DNA from: an uncultured bacterium
GTDB lineage: Bacteria > Cyanobacteriota > Vampirovibrionia > Gastranaerophilales > Gastranaerophilaceae
Assembly: GCA_949296355.1 (NCBI GenBank)
Contig: CASFPS010000008.1
Location: 1-64,000, forward strand
Direction of reading: 5' to 3'
Length of the DNA: 64,000 bases
The notes under the pieces: generated by a model
Databases searched by the model: none
Seen by the model: the letters and a program-made list of their open reading frames with translations, nothing else
What the model was told of the DNA's origin: nothing
In this document: positions 1-8,259 of the stretch, piece by piece
Position numbering within the stretch: the stretch's first letter is position 1
Layout: each line of letters starts with the position of its first letter
Program-made: the position numbers and the translations under genes

Positions 1-640
1 ATGAGCGCTGCCGCGGCTCTCTCCCTGAATGAGGGAGAGATGGAGAGGGTGATAAACATACAAAAAACAGCACCCATCCCAACCTTCCCGGGGTAAATAT
101 ATTGGTTTGGTATGTAATACTACAAGCAGGATGTATTTATCCGTGGAAGGAATGCACGCTGTCGTCCGATTAACGCATTACCAACGCCCGATAATCGCGC
201 TTACCTCCCAAGTTGGGGAGGTCGCAGTTGTGCGAACGCCGGTGAGCTACAAATGCGGGTGGGGTTCAAACAAAACTAATCCCCATCCTAACCTTCCCCA
301 ACTGGGGAAGGAATGCGCTTGTGTCGCCCAATTAACGTATTCCCCTCGCCCTATTGGGGAGAGCGGATTTGCGGACGGAGCGGGTGAAACAGCCAAGACA
401 GCCACCCCTCCGGATAGCGAACGGATTGAGTCGGCAGGAGCTTTGCTCCGAAGGCGAAACTCCGAGAGCGCGGAGCAAATCCAAGACAGGGAGCAGCTGT
501 TCTTGAGCCGTCAGGCGAAAGTTACAGATGCAGGAGAGGGGCTGAATATTAACCGAACAATCACCCATCCTAGCCTTCCCTCATATAGGGAAGGAACGCG
601 CGCTGTCGCTCAATTGGCGCATTCCCGCAGAATTGTAAAT
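1..640. repeat. Composite dispersed repeat, inverted copy of 34255-34960
   Basis: No gene is supported in 1-738. The stretch is built from modules seen elsewhere in the window: a CTCTCCCTGAATGAGGGAG hairpin near the start, a GGGGTAAATATATTGGTTTGG module near 89, and CCTTCCCC..GGGGAAGG modules near 290-315 and 570-595. The same modules occur in nearly the same order on the opposite strand at 34255-34960, so the two blocks form a long, imperfect inverted repeat about 34 kb apart. An open frame at 107-700 crosses the block, but it is made of repeat sequence and has no ribosome binding site, so I do not call it. Confidence 0.75.
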
Positions 641-738
641 TTTTGTAACAATTTTTCTAAAAATCCTAAAGTTTTTGCTCAATTTTGCCGTAATACATAG
701 TAAATAAGGGAAAAATTTAAAGGAAAGCGGAACTCAAT

Positions 739-2232
739 ATGGGAATGGCAGCATCACAAGTTAGACTTTTACAGCTGACTGGCCGAAAAAACGATATCGG
801 CTACCAGCTTCAAAACTTGTCTTTGCAAAAAACTGCGCTTTCAAGGGATATGAAGAGAGTTACAAGAAATTATCAGAATGCACTGAATTCTAAAGTTTTA
901 AAATGGTCTAATAACGGCGGCGCTTCTTATGTTGATTTGAGTTATGCAAATTTAATGCGCCCGGGCAGTGCAAATAAAAATAAACCTTATTTAATTACAA
1001 ACAGTTCCGGCAAAGTAGTTGTAGACAGCAAGTACCAGAAATATGCAGAAATGATTTCTCCTGACGGAAAATCCGGCGGAGATTGGGATTCTGTAAGAAC
1101 AGAGGTTCTGTCAAGCATAACCGGTATTTCTGCCGAAAAAATTGACAGTGCAGCTTCTGCAGAAACAAACCTTGATACAACTGCTGATAATGTAAATGCT
1201 TTAATGAAAGAAGTTGACAGATTGCAGGCTAAAGCTGAGATTTCCGGAACTGAGACTGAATTTTTGGAAGCTTGTTTTGGCTCAAGCTGGAATGGAGCAC
1301 ATGTATCGAACGGTGCAACAAGCGCCTCTACAATTGCTAATGATTATAACGGGGCAAGTACTGTATGGATTCTCGGAACAGATTTAAGTTCTTCTAAATC
1401 TCAACTGAAAGGTATGATTGAAACTATGGGAAGCCGTGTCAGCGCATTCCTTAGCGACGAAGATAACGAAGCTTTCCAACGGGCTTGTGAAACTACGATT
1501 AGTAATTATAATACCTATCTGGAAACCTCCGGAGAACAGTGCGGGGCAACATGCCAGACATCCTGGGATACTGATGGTTATGCTGCCGGACATTATGTTG
1601 TAAATATTAATTTATTAATCACTGAATTATTAAGAAATTACAGAACCGAGGGCGGTACAACTGACTCTAACGGAAGAGGAGATACTGTTTACTGCTGGTA
1701 TGACAAAAATTCTGCTGAATATCAGGAATATGCGGAAAAATTAGCAGAACTTGAAGCAGCTAAGGAAGAATACGGCTCATTAGTTGATTCAAGCAATCAA
1801 ATTCTTACAGCTGAAGAAGAAAACAGTATCAATTTCTATGACCAGCTATTCTCTGCTATTGCGGACAAAGGCTGGGTTGCAGATTCGCAGGCAGAAGACA
1901 ATGATTATTTAAACAATATGCTGCAAAACAATCAGTATTACATAACAACTATGTCCTCAGAAGTTGATGAAGACGGTGAAGAATATTTGGACTATGCTAC
2001 AGATATAGCTTCTAACTGCAGTAATATATTCTCTGTTAATGATTCTGACGCGCAAAATGAAGCTCTTGTTCAGTATGAGTATGAAAAAAGTGTAATTAAT
2101 GAAAAAGAAGCACGTATTGACACAAGAATGGAAAATCTGCAAACAGAACAGTCTGCTATTAATGAAATGATTAAAGGTATAGAAACTGTTAAGAATGACA
2201 ACACTGAAAGAACATTCGGTATATTCGCATAA
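739..2232 (+). CDS. Coiled-coil protein of unknown function with MGMAASQ-type N-terminus
   Basis: 497 residues, function not recognised. The N-terminus (MGMAASQVRLLQLTGRK) is followed by about 40 residues of amphipathic helix rich in Gln, Lys and Ser. The middle is Asp/Asn/Ser-rich and low in hydrophobic segments. The C-terminal 60 residues again look like coiled coil, ending MIKGIETVKNDNTERTFGIFA. There is no signal peptide or membrane helix. The start at 739 is supported by an AAAGGAAAG ribosome site about ten bases upstream. I recall similar N-termini as a recurrent family in gut Melainabacteria, where they are unassigned; the helix-plus-variable-middle layout vaguely resembles axial or secreted filament proteins, but nothing here proves that. 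It stands alone, with its own promoter region in the repeat-rich DNA upstream. Confidence 0.85.
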   Translation: MGMAASQVRLLQLTGRKNDIGYQLQNLSLQKTALSRDMKRVTRNYQNALNSKVLKWSNNGGASYVDLSYANLMRPGSANKNKPYLITNSSGKVVVDSKYQKYAEMISPDGKSGGDWDSVRTEVLSSITGISAEKIDSAASAETNLDTTADNVNALMKEVDRLQAKAEISGTETEFLEACFGSSWNGAHVSNGATSASTIANDYNGASTVWILGTDLSSSKSQLKGMIETMGSRVSAFLSDEDNEAFQRACETTISNYNTYLETSGEQCGATCQTSWDTDGYAAGHYVVNINLLITELLRNYRTEGGTTDSNGRGDTVYCWYDKNSAEYQEYAEKLAELEAAKEEYGSLVDSSNQILTAEEENSINFYDQLFSAIADKGWVADSQAEDNDYLNNMLQNNQYYITTMSSEVDEDGEEYLDYATDIASNCSNIFSVNDSDAQNEALVQYEYEKSVINEKEARIDTRMENLQTEQSAINEMIKGIETVKNDNTERTFGIFA

Positions 2233-2283
2233 TGATATGTTTATGTTATAATTCCTTTATATTTTTGTGTAAAGGGATTATAA

Positions 2284-3672
2284 ATGTTTGATTCGTTGTC
2301 TGATAAATTACAGGATATTATAGCAAAAACTGCAGGTCAAAAAGAGCTTACGCAGGATAATATGCAGGAGGCTTTGAGGGAAATCAGGCGTGCGCTTTTA
2401 GAGGCGGATGTTAACCTGAGAGTTGTAAAGGCTTTTATTTCTAATATTAAAGACAAAGCCGAGGGCGAAAATGTTCTCTCCGGCGTAAATCCTTCCCAGC
2501 AGCTTGTAAAAATCGTTCATGACGAACTTATTGAGCTTCTGGGTAAAACCGTATCTCCGCTTGATTTTTCCGGGCATCCTAATTTGATAATGATGCTGGG
2601 ACTTCAGGGAAGCGGTAAGACAACTTCTTCAGCTAAACTTGCAGTTAAATTAAAAAAAGAAGGCAGAAATCCTCTTATGGTTGCCTGTGATGTTTACAGA
2701 CCTGCTGCAATTACCCAGTTAAGAACTCTCGGGGAACAAATCGGGGTAGAAGTTTATTCTGAGGATTCAAAAGATGTTCAGTCTATTATACAAAATGCCA
2801 TTAATTATGCTAAAGATAAAGGATTCAATACTTTGATTCTTGATACGGCAGGCCGTTTGCAGATAGATACGGATATGATGGCAGAGCTTTTGCTTATAGA
2901 CAGAGTCTTTCATCCGGCGGAAAAACTTCTTGTAGTTGACTCAATGACAGGGCAGGAAGCTGTAAATGTTGCGGAAAACTTTGATGCCCAGCTAAGTATT
3001 ACAGGGCTTGTCCTTACTAAATTAGACGGCGACTCCAGAGGCGGTGCAGCTTTGAGCGTTGTATACTGCACTCATAAACCTATAAAATTAACCGGTACAG
3101 GTGAAAAGCTCAATGCTCTTGAAGATTTCTATCCTGAAAGAATGGCAACGAGAATTCTCGGTATGGGGGATATTGTATCTCTTGTAGAGCGTGCGCAGGA
3201 AGTTTTTGACGAAAAAACCGCAAAAGAGATGGAAAAGAAAATGGCAAAGGCTGAATTTTCTTTTAACGATTTCTTAAAAATGCAGTCTCAGATGAAAATG
3301 TTCGGTTCAATGGATCAGCTTCTTGGCATGATTCCGGGACTCAAGATGTCTAAAGATGACAGACAGAAGATTTCTCATGAAGGCGAAAAACAGGTTAAGC
3401 GGATTGAAGTTATGATTCAGAGTATGACGCCCGAAGAGCGCGAGCATCCTGAATTAATGAATTCTTCAAGAAAGAAACGTATTGCCGAGGGTGCAGGGGT
3501 TCCTATACACGAATTGAATGTATTTATTAACCAGTTTGAACAAATGCGCAAGATGATGAAAGGTTTTTCCGACGTTAAGAAAAATATGGGTTCTATGATG
3601 GGCAAGATGGGACAGGCAGGCGCTAAGCTCACTGCTCATCAGATGATGAAAAATATGCGGAGATTTCGTTAA
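2284..3672 (+). CDS. ffh: Signal recognition particle protein Ffh (SRP54)
   Basis: SRP GTPase that binds signal peptides of nascent membrane proteins together with SRP RNA and docks with FtsY at the inner membrane. 462 residues, a normal length. An N-terminal helical bundle (about 1-90) precedes the NG GTPase domain. The G1 loop GLQGSGKTT is near 106-114, DTAGR is at 187-191 and TKLDGDSRGG starts near 245. The M domain (about 295-462) is methionine-rich, with many Met residues in the last 80 positions, as expected for signal-peptide binding. An AAAGGGA ribosome site lies before the ATG, and a TATAAT box at 2247-2252 could be its promoter. It is followed three bases later by pth, so the two are probably co-transcribed. 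No SRP RNA gene was seen in the window. Confidence 0.98.
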   Translation: MFDSLSDKLQDIIAKTAGQKELTQDNMQEALREIRRALLEADVNLRVVKAFISNIKDKAEGENVLSGVNPSQQLVKIVHDELIELLGKTVSPLDFSGHPNLIMMLGLQGSGKTTSSAKLAVKLKKEGRNPLMVACDVYRPAAITQLRTLGEQIGVEVYSEDSKDVQSIIQNAINYAKDKGFNTLILDTAGRLQIDTDMMAELLLIDRVFHPAEKLLVVDSMTGQEAVNVAENFDAQLSITGLVLTKLDGDSRGGAALSVVYCTHKPIKLTGTGEKLNALEDFYPERMATRILGMGDIVSLVERAQEVFDEKTAKEMEKKMAKAEFSFNDFLKMQSQMKMFGSMDQLLGMIPGLKMSKDDRQKISHEGEKQVKRIEVMIQSMTPEEREHPELMNSSRKKRIAEGAGVPIHELNVFINQFEQMRKMMKGFSDVKKNMGSMMGKMGQAGAKLTAHQMMKNMRRFR

Positions 3673-3675
3673 TTA

Positions 3676-4233
3676 ATGAGATTAATAGCAGGATTGGGAA
3701 ATATTGGCGACAGATACATTTTTACAAGGCATAATGCAGGTTTTATGCTTATAGACAGTATTGCGCTTAATTCAAATCTTACATTCAGGGAAAATTCCAG
3801 ATTAAAAAGTATTATGACTAATTTAAGGACTCCTAAAGAGGACTACCTGCTTATTAAACCGACAACATTTATGAATCTGTCGGGGGAGGCAGTAAGAGCT
3901 GTTATGGACTATTATAAAATACCAATTGAGGATGTCCTTATTGTGTATGATGATATATCTTTAGAGTTAGGCAGAATCCGCTTCCGCCCTAACGGCTCAG
4001 ACGGCGGTCACAACGGGATTAAATCAGTGATTCAGCATCTCGGGACAAATAATATTGCAAGATTAAAAATCGGAATAGGTCCGCAGCCAAATATACCTTC
4101 TGAGGTTTTCGTTCTTCAGAATTTTTCAAAAGAAGAGCTTGAAACATTAAAGACAGTGTTAAGCAAAGCAAAGGACGGAATAGGTTGCTATTTTAAAGAA
4201 GGTATGGCAGCAGCGCAGAACAAATACAATTAA
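3676..4233 (+). CDS. pth: Peptidyl-tRNA hydrolase
   Basis: Releases tRNA from prematurely dissociated peptidyl-tRNA by cleaving the ester bond, recycling tRNA in the cytosol. 185 residues, typical for the family. Visible family motifs are GLGN near the start, the catalytic His in TRHNAGF (H19), the substrate-contacting Asn in TFMNLSG (about 67), the acidic pair in VYDD (about 92-93) and the GGHNG loop (H112). The start lies three bases after the ffh stop, so it is almost certainly translated from the ffh mRNA. No active-site residue appears to be missing. Confidence 0.97.
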   Translation: MRLIAGLGNIGDRYIFTRHNAGFMLIDSIALNSNLTFRENSRLKSIMTNLRTPKEDYLLIKPTTFMNLSGEAVRAVMDYYKIPIEDVLIVYDDISLELGRIRFRPNGSDGGHNGIKSVIQHLGTNNIARLKIGIGPQPNIPSEVFVLQNFSKEELETLKTVLSKAKDGIGCYFKEGMAAAQNKYN

Positions 4234-4270
4234 AACTCTAATCACTGTTCACTAAAGAAAGGATTTACAA

Positions 4271-5554
4271 ATGAATATAGCAGAACAACTTGAACAAAAC
4301 GAAAAATATGACGAAGCTTACGCTGAATATAAGAAACTATTGGCACAAAAGCCTTCTGATGTTGAAATTTTGTCAAAACTTGCGCATCTGGCATTAATTC
4401 TTGATAAGAAAGAAGAAGCAAAAGCTTATTATGCGATGATTTTAGAAGTTGACCCTGCTAATATTATGGCGCATGAACAATTGATTGATATTTTTGCTGA
4501 CGAAGACAGGTTTAAGTATTATCTTATAAGAGGTAATATGCACGCTCTTCAGCAGCAGATGAGCCATGCAAGGAATGATTATAAAAAAGCCATCGAACAC
4601 GCAAAAGATGCGCAGGAATCTCTTCCCGCAAGGTATTTGTACGCCGGCTTGTGTGAAGGACAGGGAAAATTAACCGAAGCAATTGATGAGTATTTAAAGA
4701 TTTCTGATTATGATGACAAGAATCCGGTTGTGTTCTTGAAGTTAGCAGAATTGTATGAAAAAACAGAAGGGCTTGTCGCTGCTATTCAAACACTTGAGCG
4801 CGGGCGTAAAGACAGAGGGTTTAAAGATTTTGAAGAAGTTCTTGCCGGATATTATATAAGAAATTCACAGCCTGATAAAGCGTATGAACTTGCAAAAAGC
4901 GAACTTACAAAAGCAAGAGCATTGTTTGATATGGGGAAAAATGATGCAGGGTATGAAATCCTTATGAAAATTAAGGATAAGTATTCAAAAGAAAAGATTT
5001 TCCATTCGCTTTTGGCTCAGTATTATTTCCAGAAAGATATGTTTGAAGAAGCGTTCAAAGAAATTGATGAGTTTGCAAAGATTGATCCTAACTCGCCTCT
5101 GATTTACCAGATGAGAGCTTTAATCTATGAGAAAAAAGGGGATTCTTTTAACGAGCACGTAAACTGGGGTAAATACAATATTGTCCGCGGAGAAAAAGAT
5201 GTTGCATTGAATGAATACCTTACTGCATACAGGTTTGATGACAAGAATATAGATTTAATTGAAACGATTGCGGCTCTATTGGAAGCAGAAGGGGATAAGA
5301 CTAAAGCTGCGGAATTTTATGAAAGACTTGCGGATGTTGACCCTAAAAATAAACTTGCGCTTGAGAAGCTGGCTGTATTTAGAGAATCAATCGGCGACAA
5401 CTATGGTGCTGTAGAATATATGGACAGATTAAAAGAGATTGATCCAAGAAACAAATTTGTTGCAGATAATTATGAGAAGATAAAAAACGGAGCTGAAAAC
5501 GGAGGTTTTGGGGCGTTTTTGAAAAAAATATTCGGTCGAAAAATGGGAATGTGA
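4271..5554 (+). CDS. Tetratricopeptide-repeat protein
   Basis: 427 residues made almost wholly of TPR-like helix pairs from residue 1 on, for example KYDEAYAEYKKLLAQKPSD, then further units near 40, 110-150, 155-180, 270-300, 315-340 and 345-375, ending in a short basic tail (FLKKIFGRKMGM). There is no signal peptide or membrane segment, so it should be a cytosolic scaffold for protein-protein contacts; the partner is unknown. A clear AAAGGA ribosome site precedes the ATG. It follows pth by 37 bases and could be the last gene of the ffh-pth transcript. The stop is followed directly by tandem repeats beginning at about 5566. Confidence 0.85.
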   Translation: MNIAEQLEQNEKYDEAYAEYKKLLAQKPSDVEILSKLAHLALILDKKEEAKAYYAMILEVDPANIMAHEQLIDIFADEDRFKYYLIRGNMHALQQQMSHARNDYKKAIEHAKDAQESLPARYLYAGLCEGQGKLTEAIDEYLKISDYDDKNPVVFLKLAELYEKTEGLVAAIQTLERGRKDRGFKDFEEVLAGYYIRNSQPDKAYELAKSELTKARALFDMGKNDAGYEILMKIKDKYSKEKIFHSLLAQYYFQKDMFEEAFKEIDEFAKIDPNSPLIYQMRALIYEKKGDSFNEHVNWGKYNIVRGEKDVALNEYLTAYRFDDKNIDLIETIAALLEAEGDKTKAAEFYERLADVDPKNKLALEKLAVFRESIGDNYGAVEYMDRLKEIDPRNKFVADNYEKIKNGAENGGFGAFLKKIFGRKMGM

Positions 5555-5565
5555 TTCTCTCATTC

Positions 5566-5724
5566 ATTGTGGGGGGTAAATGTTTGGGTTGGTAGATAAG
5601 ACTACAAACTTCGTGTCATTGTGGGGGGTAAATGTTTGGGTTGGTAGATAAGACTACAAACTTCGTGTCATTGCGGGGGTAAATGTTTGGGTTGGTAGGT
5701 GAAACTACCGGCGGGGTGTCATTG
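5566..5724. repeat. Three tandem ~51-bp units of the GGGGTAAATG repeat family
   Basis: Three head-to-tail copies of a unit that starts with a G-run plus TAAATGTTTGGGTTGG, continues through GTAG..CTAC and ends in GTGTCATTG. Copies 1 and 2 are nearly identical; copy 3 differs in the middle (GGTAGGTGAAACTACC). Each unit can form a small GTAG/CTAC hairpin. The array begins 12 bases after the TPR gene stop codon. The whole stretch 5555-6506 holds no gene. Confidence 0.85.
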
Positions 5725-5845
5725 CGAGGAGCGGGAGCGACGCGGCAATCCATACAGTTATTGTTGGGTTCCACCCACCTACTATTTTTAAATGCAAAAT
5801 TTGTTCAAGATTGCTTCGGGCTGAATTGCTGTTCCCTCGCAATGA
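5719..5845. repeat. CATTGCGAG-bounded palindromic element (~127 bp)
   Basis: Begins TCATTGCGAGGAGCGG and ends with the inverted sequence CTCGCAATGA. The inside holds GGCAATCC and the partly matching GATTGC, flanking a shorter palindrome (GTTGGGTTCCACCCACC). Related elements lie at 28860-28965, 29178-29265, 34065-34195 and 57632-57762. The ends overlap the CATTG termini of the neighbouring tandem units, so the two families are interlocked. There is no coding capacity. It looks like a small non-autonomous palindromic repeat. Confidence 0.8.
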
Positions 5846-5879
5846 CGCCAGACTTGTAGGCTTACTTCATACCTGAAAT

Positions 5880-6003
5880 CATTTACCCCTGCAATGACGA
5901 CCAACTAGTAGTTTTGCCCACCAGCCCAAACATTTACCCCCGCAATGACGACCAACTAGTAGTTTTGCCCACCAGCCCAAACATTTACCCCCGCAATGAC
6001 ATG
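5880..6003. repeat. Inverted tandem units of the GGGGTAAATG family
   Basis: Two and a half units in the opposite orientation to 5566-5724, each reading CATTTACCCCCGCAATGACG then a linker ending in CCAGCCCAAA. With the forward array and the element at 5719-5845 they form one large mirror-like block. The two full units are nearly identical over about 52 bases, which suggests recent duplication. Confidence 0.8.
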
Positions 6004-6004
6004 A

Positions 6005-6440
6005 ATTTTAGAGGGTGAGGGAGTAACTTTCTATTGTTTGAACCCCTCACCCGAATTTCTAAGTTTCGCTCCAGCTCAACTTGAAATTCTCCCCTCTCCC
6101 ACAAGGGGCGAGGGTTAGGCGTTAATCGAACGACAACGCGCGTTCCTTCCCCGGTTGGGGAAGGTTAGGATGGGGATTAGTTTTGTCTGAACCCCGCCCG
6201 CATTTGTAGCTCGCTAACGCTCGCATAACTGCGACCTCCCCAATTTGGGAGGTAGACGCGATTATCTGGCGCTGATAATGCGCTAATTGGACGACAACGC
6301 GCGTTCCTTCCCCGGTTGGGGAAGGCTAGGATGGGGATTAGTTTTGTCTGAACCCCGCCCGCATTTGTAGCTCGCTAACGCTCGCATAACTGCGACCTTC
6401 CCAACTTGGGAGGTGAGAGCGGTAATCTTCAATAATCCCT
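6005..6440. repeat. GGGGAAGG-type dispersed repeats with a 161-bp direct duplication
   Basis: Contains the CCTTCCCC..GGGGAAGG and CCTCCC..GGGAGG modules also present at 1-640 and 34255-34960. Two nearly identical copies of a block of about 130 bases start near 6131 and 6292, each running from CGACAACGCGCGTTCC to the GGGAGGT module. The open frame on the minus strand at 6283-6480 lies in this block and is not called as a gene. Confidence 0.75.
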
Positions 6441-6469
6441 CCTGTTTTGAGCAGGAAAAGATAATAAAG

Positions 6470-6496
6470 TTGACAGGCAAAAATTTTGCTTATAGT
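6470..6496 (+). promoter_or_regulatory. Sigma-70-type promoter of the U32 gene, nearly leaderless
   Basis: TTGACA at 6470-6475 and TATAGT at 6491-6496 with a 15-base spacer. Transcription would begin near 6503, only about four bases before the ATG at 6507, and no Shine-Dalgarno sequence is present. The short spacer lowers confidence. Confidence 0.5.
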
Positions 6497-6506
6497 CTAA
6501 TATTGT

Positions 6507-8258
6507 ATGGATCTAAAAACAGAACTTTTATCACCGGCAAGAGACAAAGAAACAGCATTAGCGGCGATTGATTGCGGAGCGGATGCGGTTTACATAGGCG
6601 CGCCCGCTTTCGGCGCAAGACAAAATGCCTGCAATTCTATTGAGGACATTAAAGAAGTTGTTAATTATGCCCATAAATTCAGAGTGAAAGTTTTTGTTAC
6701 AGTAAACACAATCTTAACTGATGAAGAAGTTGAGCAGGCTCTAAAACTTGTAAAGCAGCTTGATAAAACACTCGTAGATGCAGTTATAATTCAGGATATG
6801 GGGCTTTTAAAGCGTTTGATTGATGAAGAGATTAAAATTCCTGTTCATATAAGCACCCAGTGCGACAACAGAGACCCCGAAAAAGTCACATTCTTTAATA
6901 ATCTGGGTGTTTCAAGGGTTGTACTTGCGCGTGAACTCTCAATAGAACAGATAAAAGAAATCCATCAAAAAAATCCGGATTTAGAATTGGAAGCTTTTGT
7001 TCACGGAGCGCTTTGTGTTTCTTATAGCGGTCAATGCTATTTGAGCCAACATATCGGCGGTCGTTCCGCAAACAGAGGCGAATGCGCCCAGCCTTGCAGA
7101 AAAAAGTATTCTGTTGAGACTGCAGAGGGTAAAGTGTTGGCAAAAGACATATATGCACTCTGCTTAAAAGATTTTAATGCTTCTAAGCATTTAAAAGAAA
7201 TGACAGAAGCAGGAATTTATTCTTTTAAAATCGAAGGACGGCTTAAAGATTCTAACTACGTGAAAAATGTGACGGCGTACTACCGGCATGAGTTGGATAA
7301 ATTTTCTAACAAATCTTCTTCCGGCAAAAGCATTTACCCCTTTGAGCCAGCACCGGAAAAGAGTTTCAACCGCGGATTTACCGATTACTTTCTGGAAAAA
7401 AGAAAAGATTGCTTTAATCTTCTCTCACCAAAATCACGCGGAGAGTATTTAGGAAAAGTTGTCGATATAAAAAACGGAGCTTTAAAGATTAATACAGACA
7501 AAATTATTCATGCTCAGGACGGTTTAACTGACGGAGTTACAGGATTTCTGGTAAACAAAGTTGAAAATGGATACATTTACCCCAATAAACCGGTAGTATT
7601 TAAAAAAGGGGATAAAATATACAGAAATCTTGATATAGAATTTGAAAAACTTTTGTCACAGCCGGTAAAACGTCAAATCGCTGTCAAAGTCCTGTTAAAA
7701 GATAACATACTAAATCTTATTGATGAAGATAATGTAACTCTTCAGGTACAACTTCCCGATGGTGAACCGGCAAAAAATCCCGAGAAAATGAGAGAAAATT
7801 TTCTAAAACAGTTTTCTAAAACAGGAGAGAGTGATTTTTATATAAATGATATAAAAATAGAATCTGAAATCCCCTTCATGCCGGTCTCATCTATAAACGA
7901 ATTCAGGCGCAGCGTACTGGATAAGCTTATGCAAAAGCGGCTTGCTGAATATAAGCGCGAGGAGCAGAAAAAAATGCACTATATCCCTTATTATAAGCCG
8001 GAAATTGATTACAGGGGGAATGTTCATAATACATATGCTAAAGAGTTTTACGAATTATGCGGAGCAAAAGTTACGGAAATGTCGTTTGAAAGCTCCCGAC
8101 CGCTACGTGAGGTTGAACTTATGCGTACAAAGCACTGTATAAAGTACGCTCTTAATATGTGTAAATCTCCTGAAAAGCTGGTCTTAAGAGATGAATTCGG
8201 GAAAATTTACCCCCTGAAATTTGACTGCACAAAGTGTGAAATGGCAGTATTGGGGTAA
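6507..8258 (+). CDS. Peptidase U32 family protein (RNA-hydroxylation type)
   Basis: 583 residues. The N-terminal half has the U32 TIM-barrel pattern: DCGADAVYIG near 22-31, then FVHGALC and the cysteine signature CYLSQHIGGRSANRGECAQPC. Cys 170, 177, 193 and 197 match the iron-sulfur ligands known in TrhP/RlhA-like members. Those relatives (E. coli YegQ, YdcP) hydroxylate tRNA U34 or 23S rRNA using prephenate. The longer C-terminal half fits the RlhA-like, DUF3656-containing branch better than the short TrhP form. So an RNA-modifying role is more likely than proteolysis, but the substrate is not readable from sequence. Four copies of the 9-mer ATTTACCCC/GGGGTAAAT fall in this gene, one overlapping the stop codon. 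The stop lies two bases from the convergent gene at 8260. Confidence 0.88.
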   Translation: MDLKTELLSPARDKETALAAIDCGADAVYIGAPAFGARQNACNSIEDIKEVVNYAHKFRVKVFVTVNTILTDEEVEQALKLVKQLDKTLVDAVIIQDMGLLKRLIDEEIKIPVHISTQCDNRDPEKVTFFNNLGVSRVVLARELSIEQIKEIHQKNPDLELEAFVHGALCVSYSGQCYLSQHIGGRSANRGECAQPCRKKYSVETAEGKVLAKDIYALCLKDFNASKHLKEMTEAGIYSFKIEGRLKDSNYVKNVTAYYRHELDKFSNKSSSGKSIYPFEPAPEKSFNRGFTDYFLEKRKDCFNLLSPKSRGEYLGKVVDIKNGALKINTDKIIHAQDGLTDGVTGFLVNKVENGYIYPNKPVVFKKGDKIYRNLDIEFEKLLSQPVKRQIAVKVLLKDNILNLIDEDNVTLQVQLPDGEPAKNPEKMRENFLKQFSKTGESDFYINDIKIESEIPFMPVSSINEFRRSVLDKLMQKRLAEYKREEQKKMHYIPYYKPEIDYRGNVHNTYAKEFYELCGAKVTEMSFESSRPLREVELMRTKHCIKYALNMCKSPEKLVLRDEFGKIYPLKFDCTKCEMAVLG

Positions 8259-8259
8259 A

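Noticed and set aside
107-700. Open frame of 197 codons across the first repeat block
   Set aside because: It consists of repeat modules that recur elsewhere in both orientations and lacks a ribosome site; the peptide has no domain.
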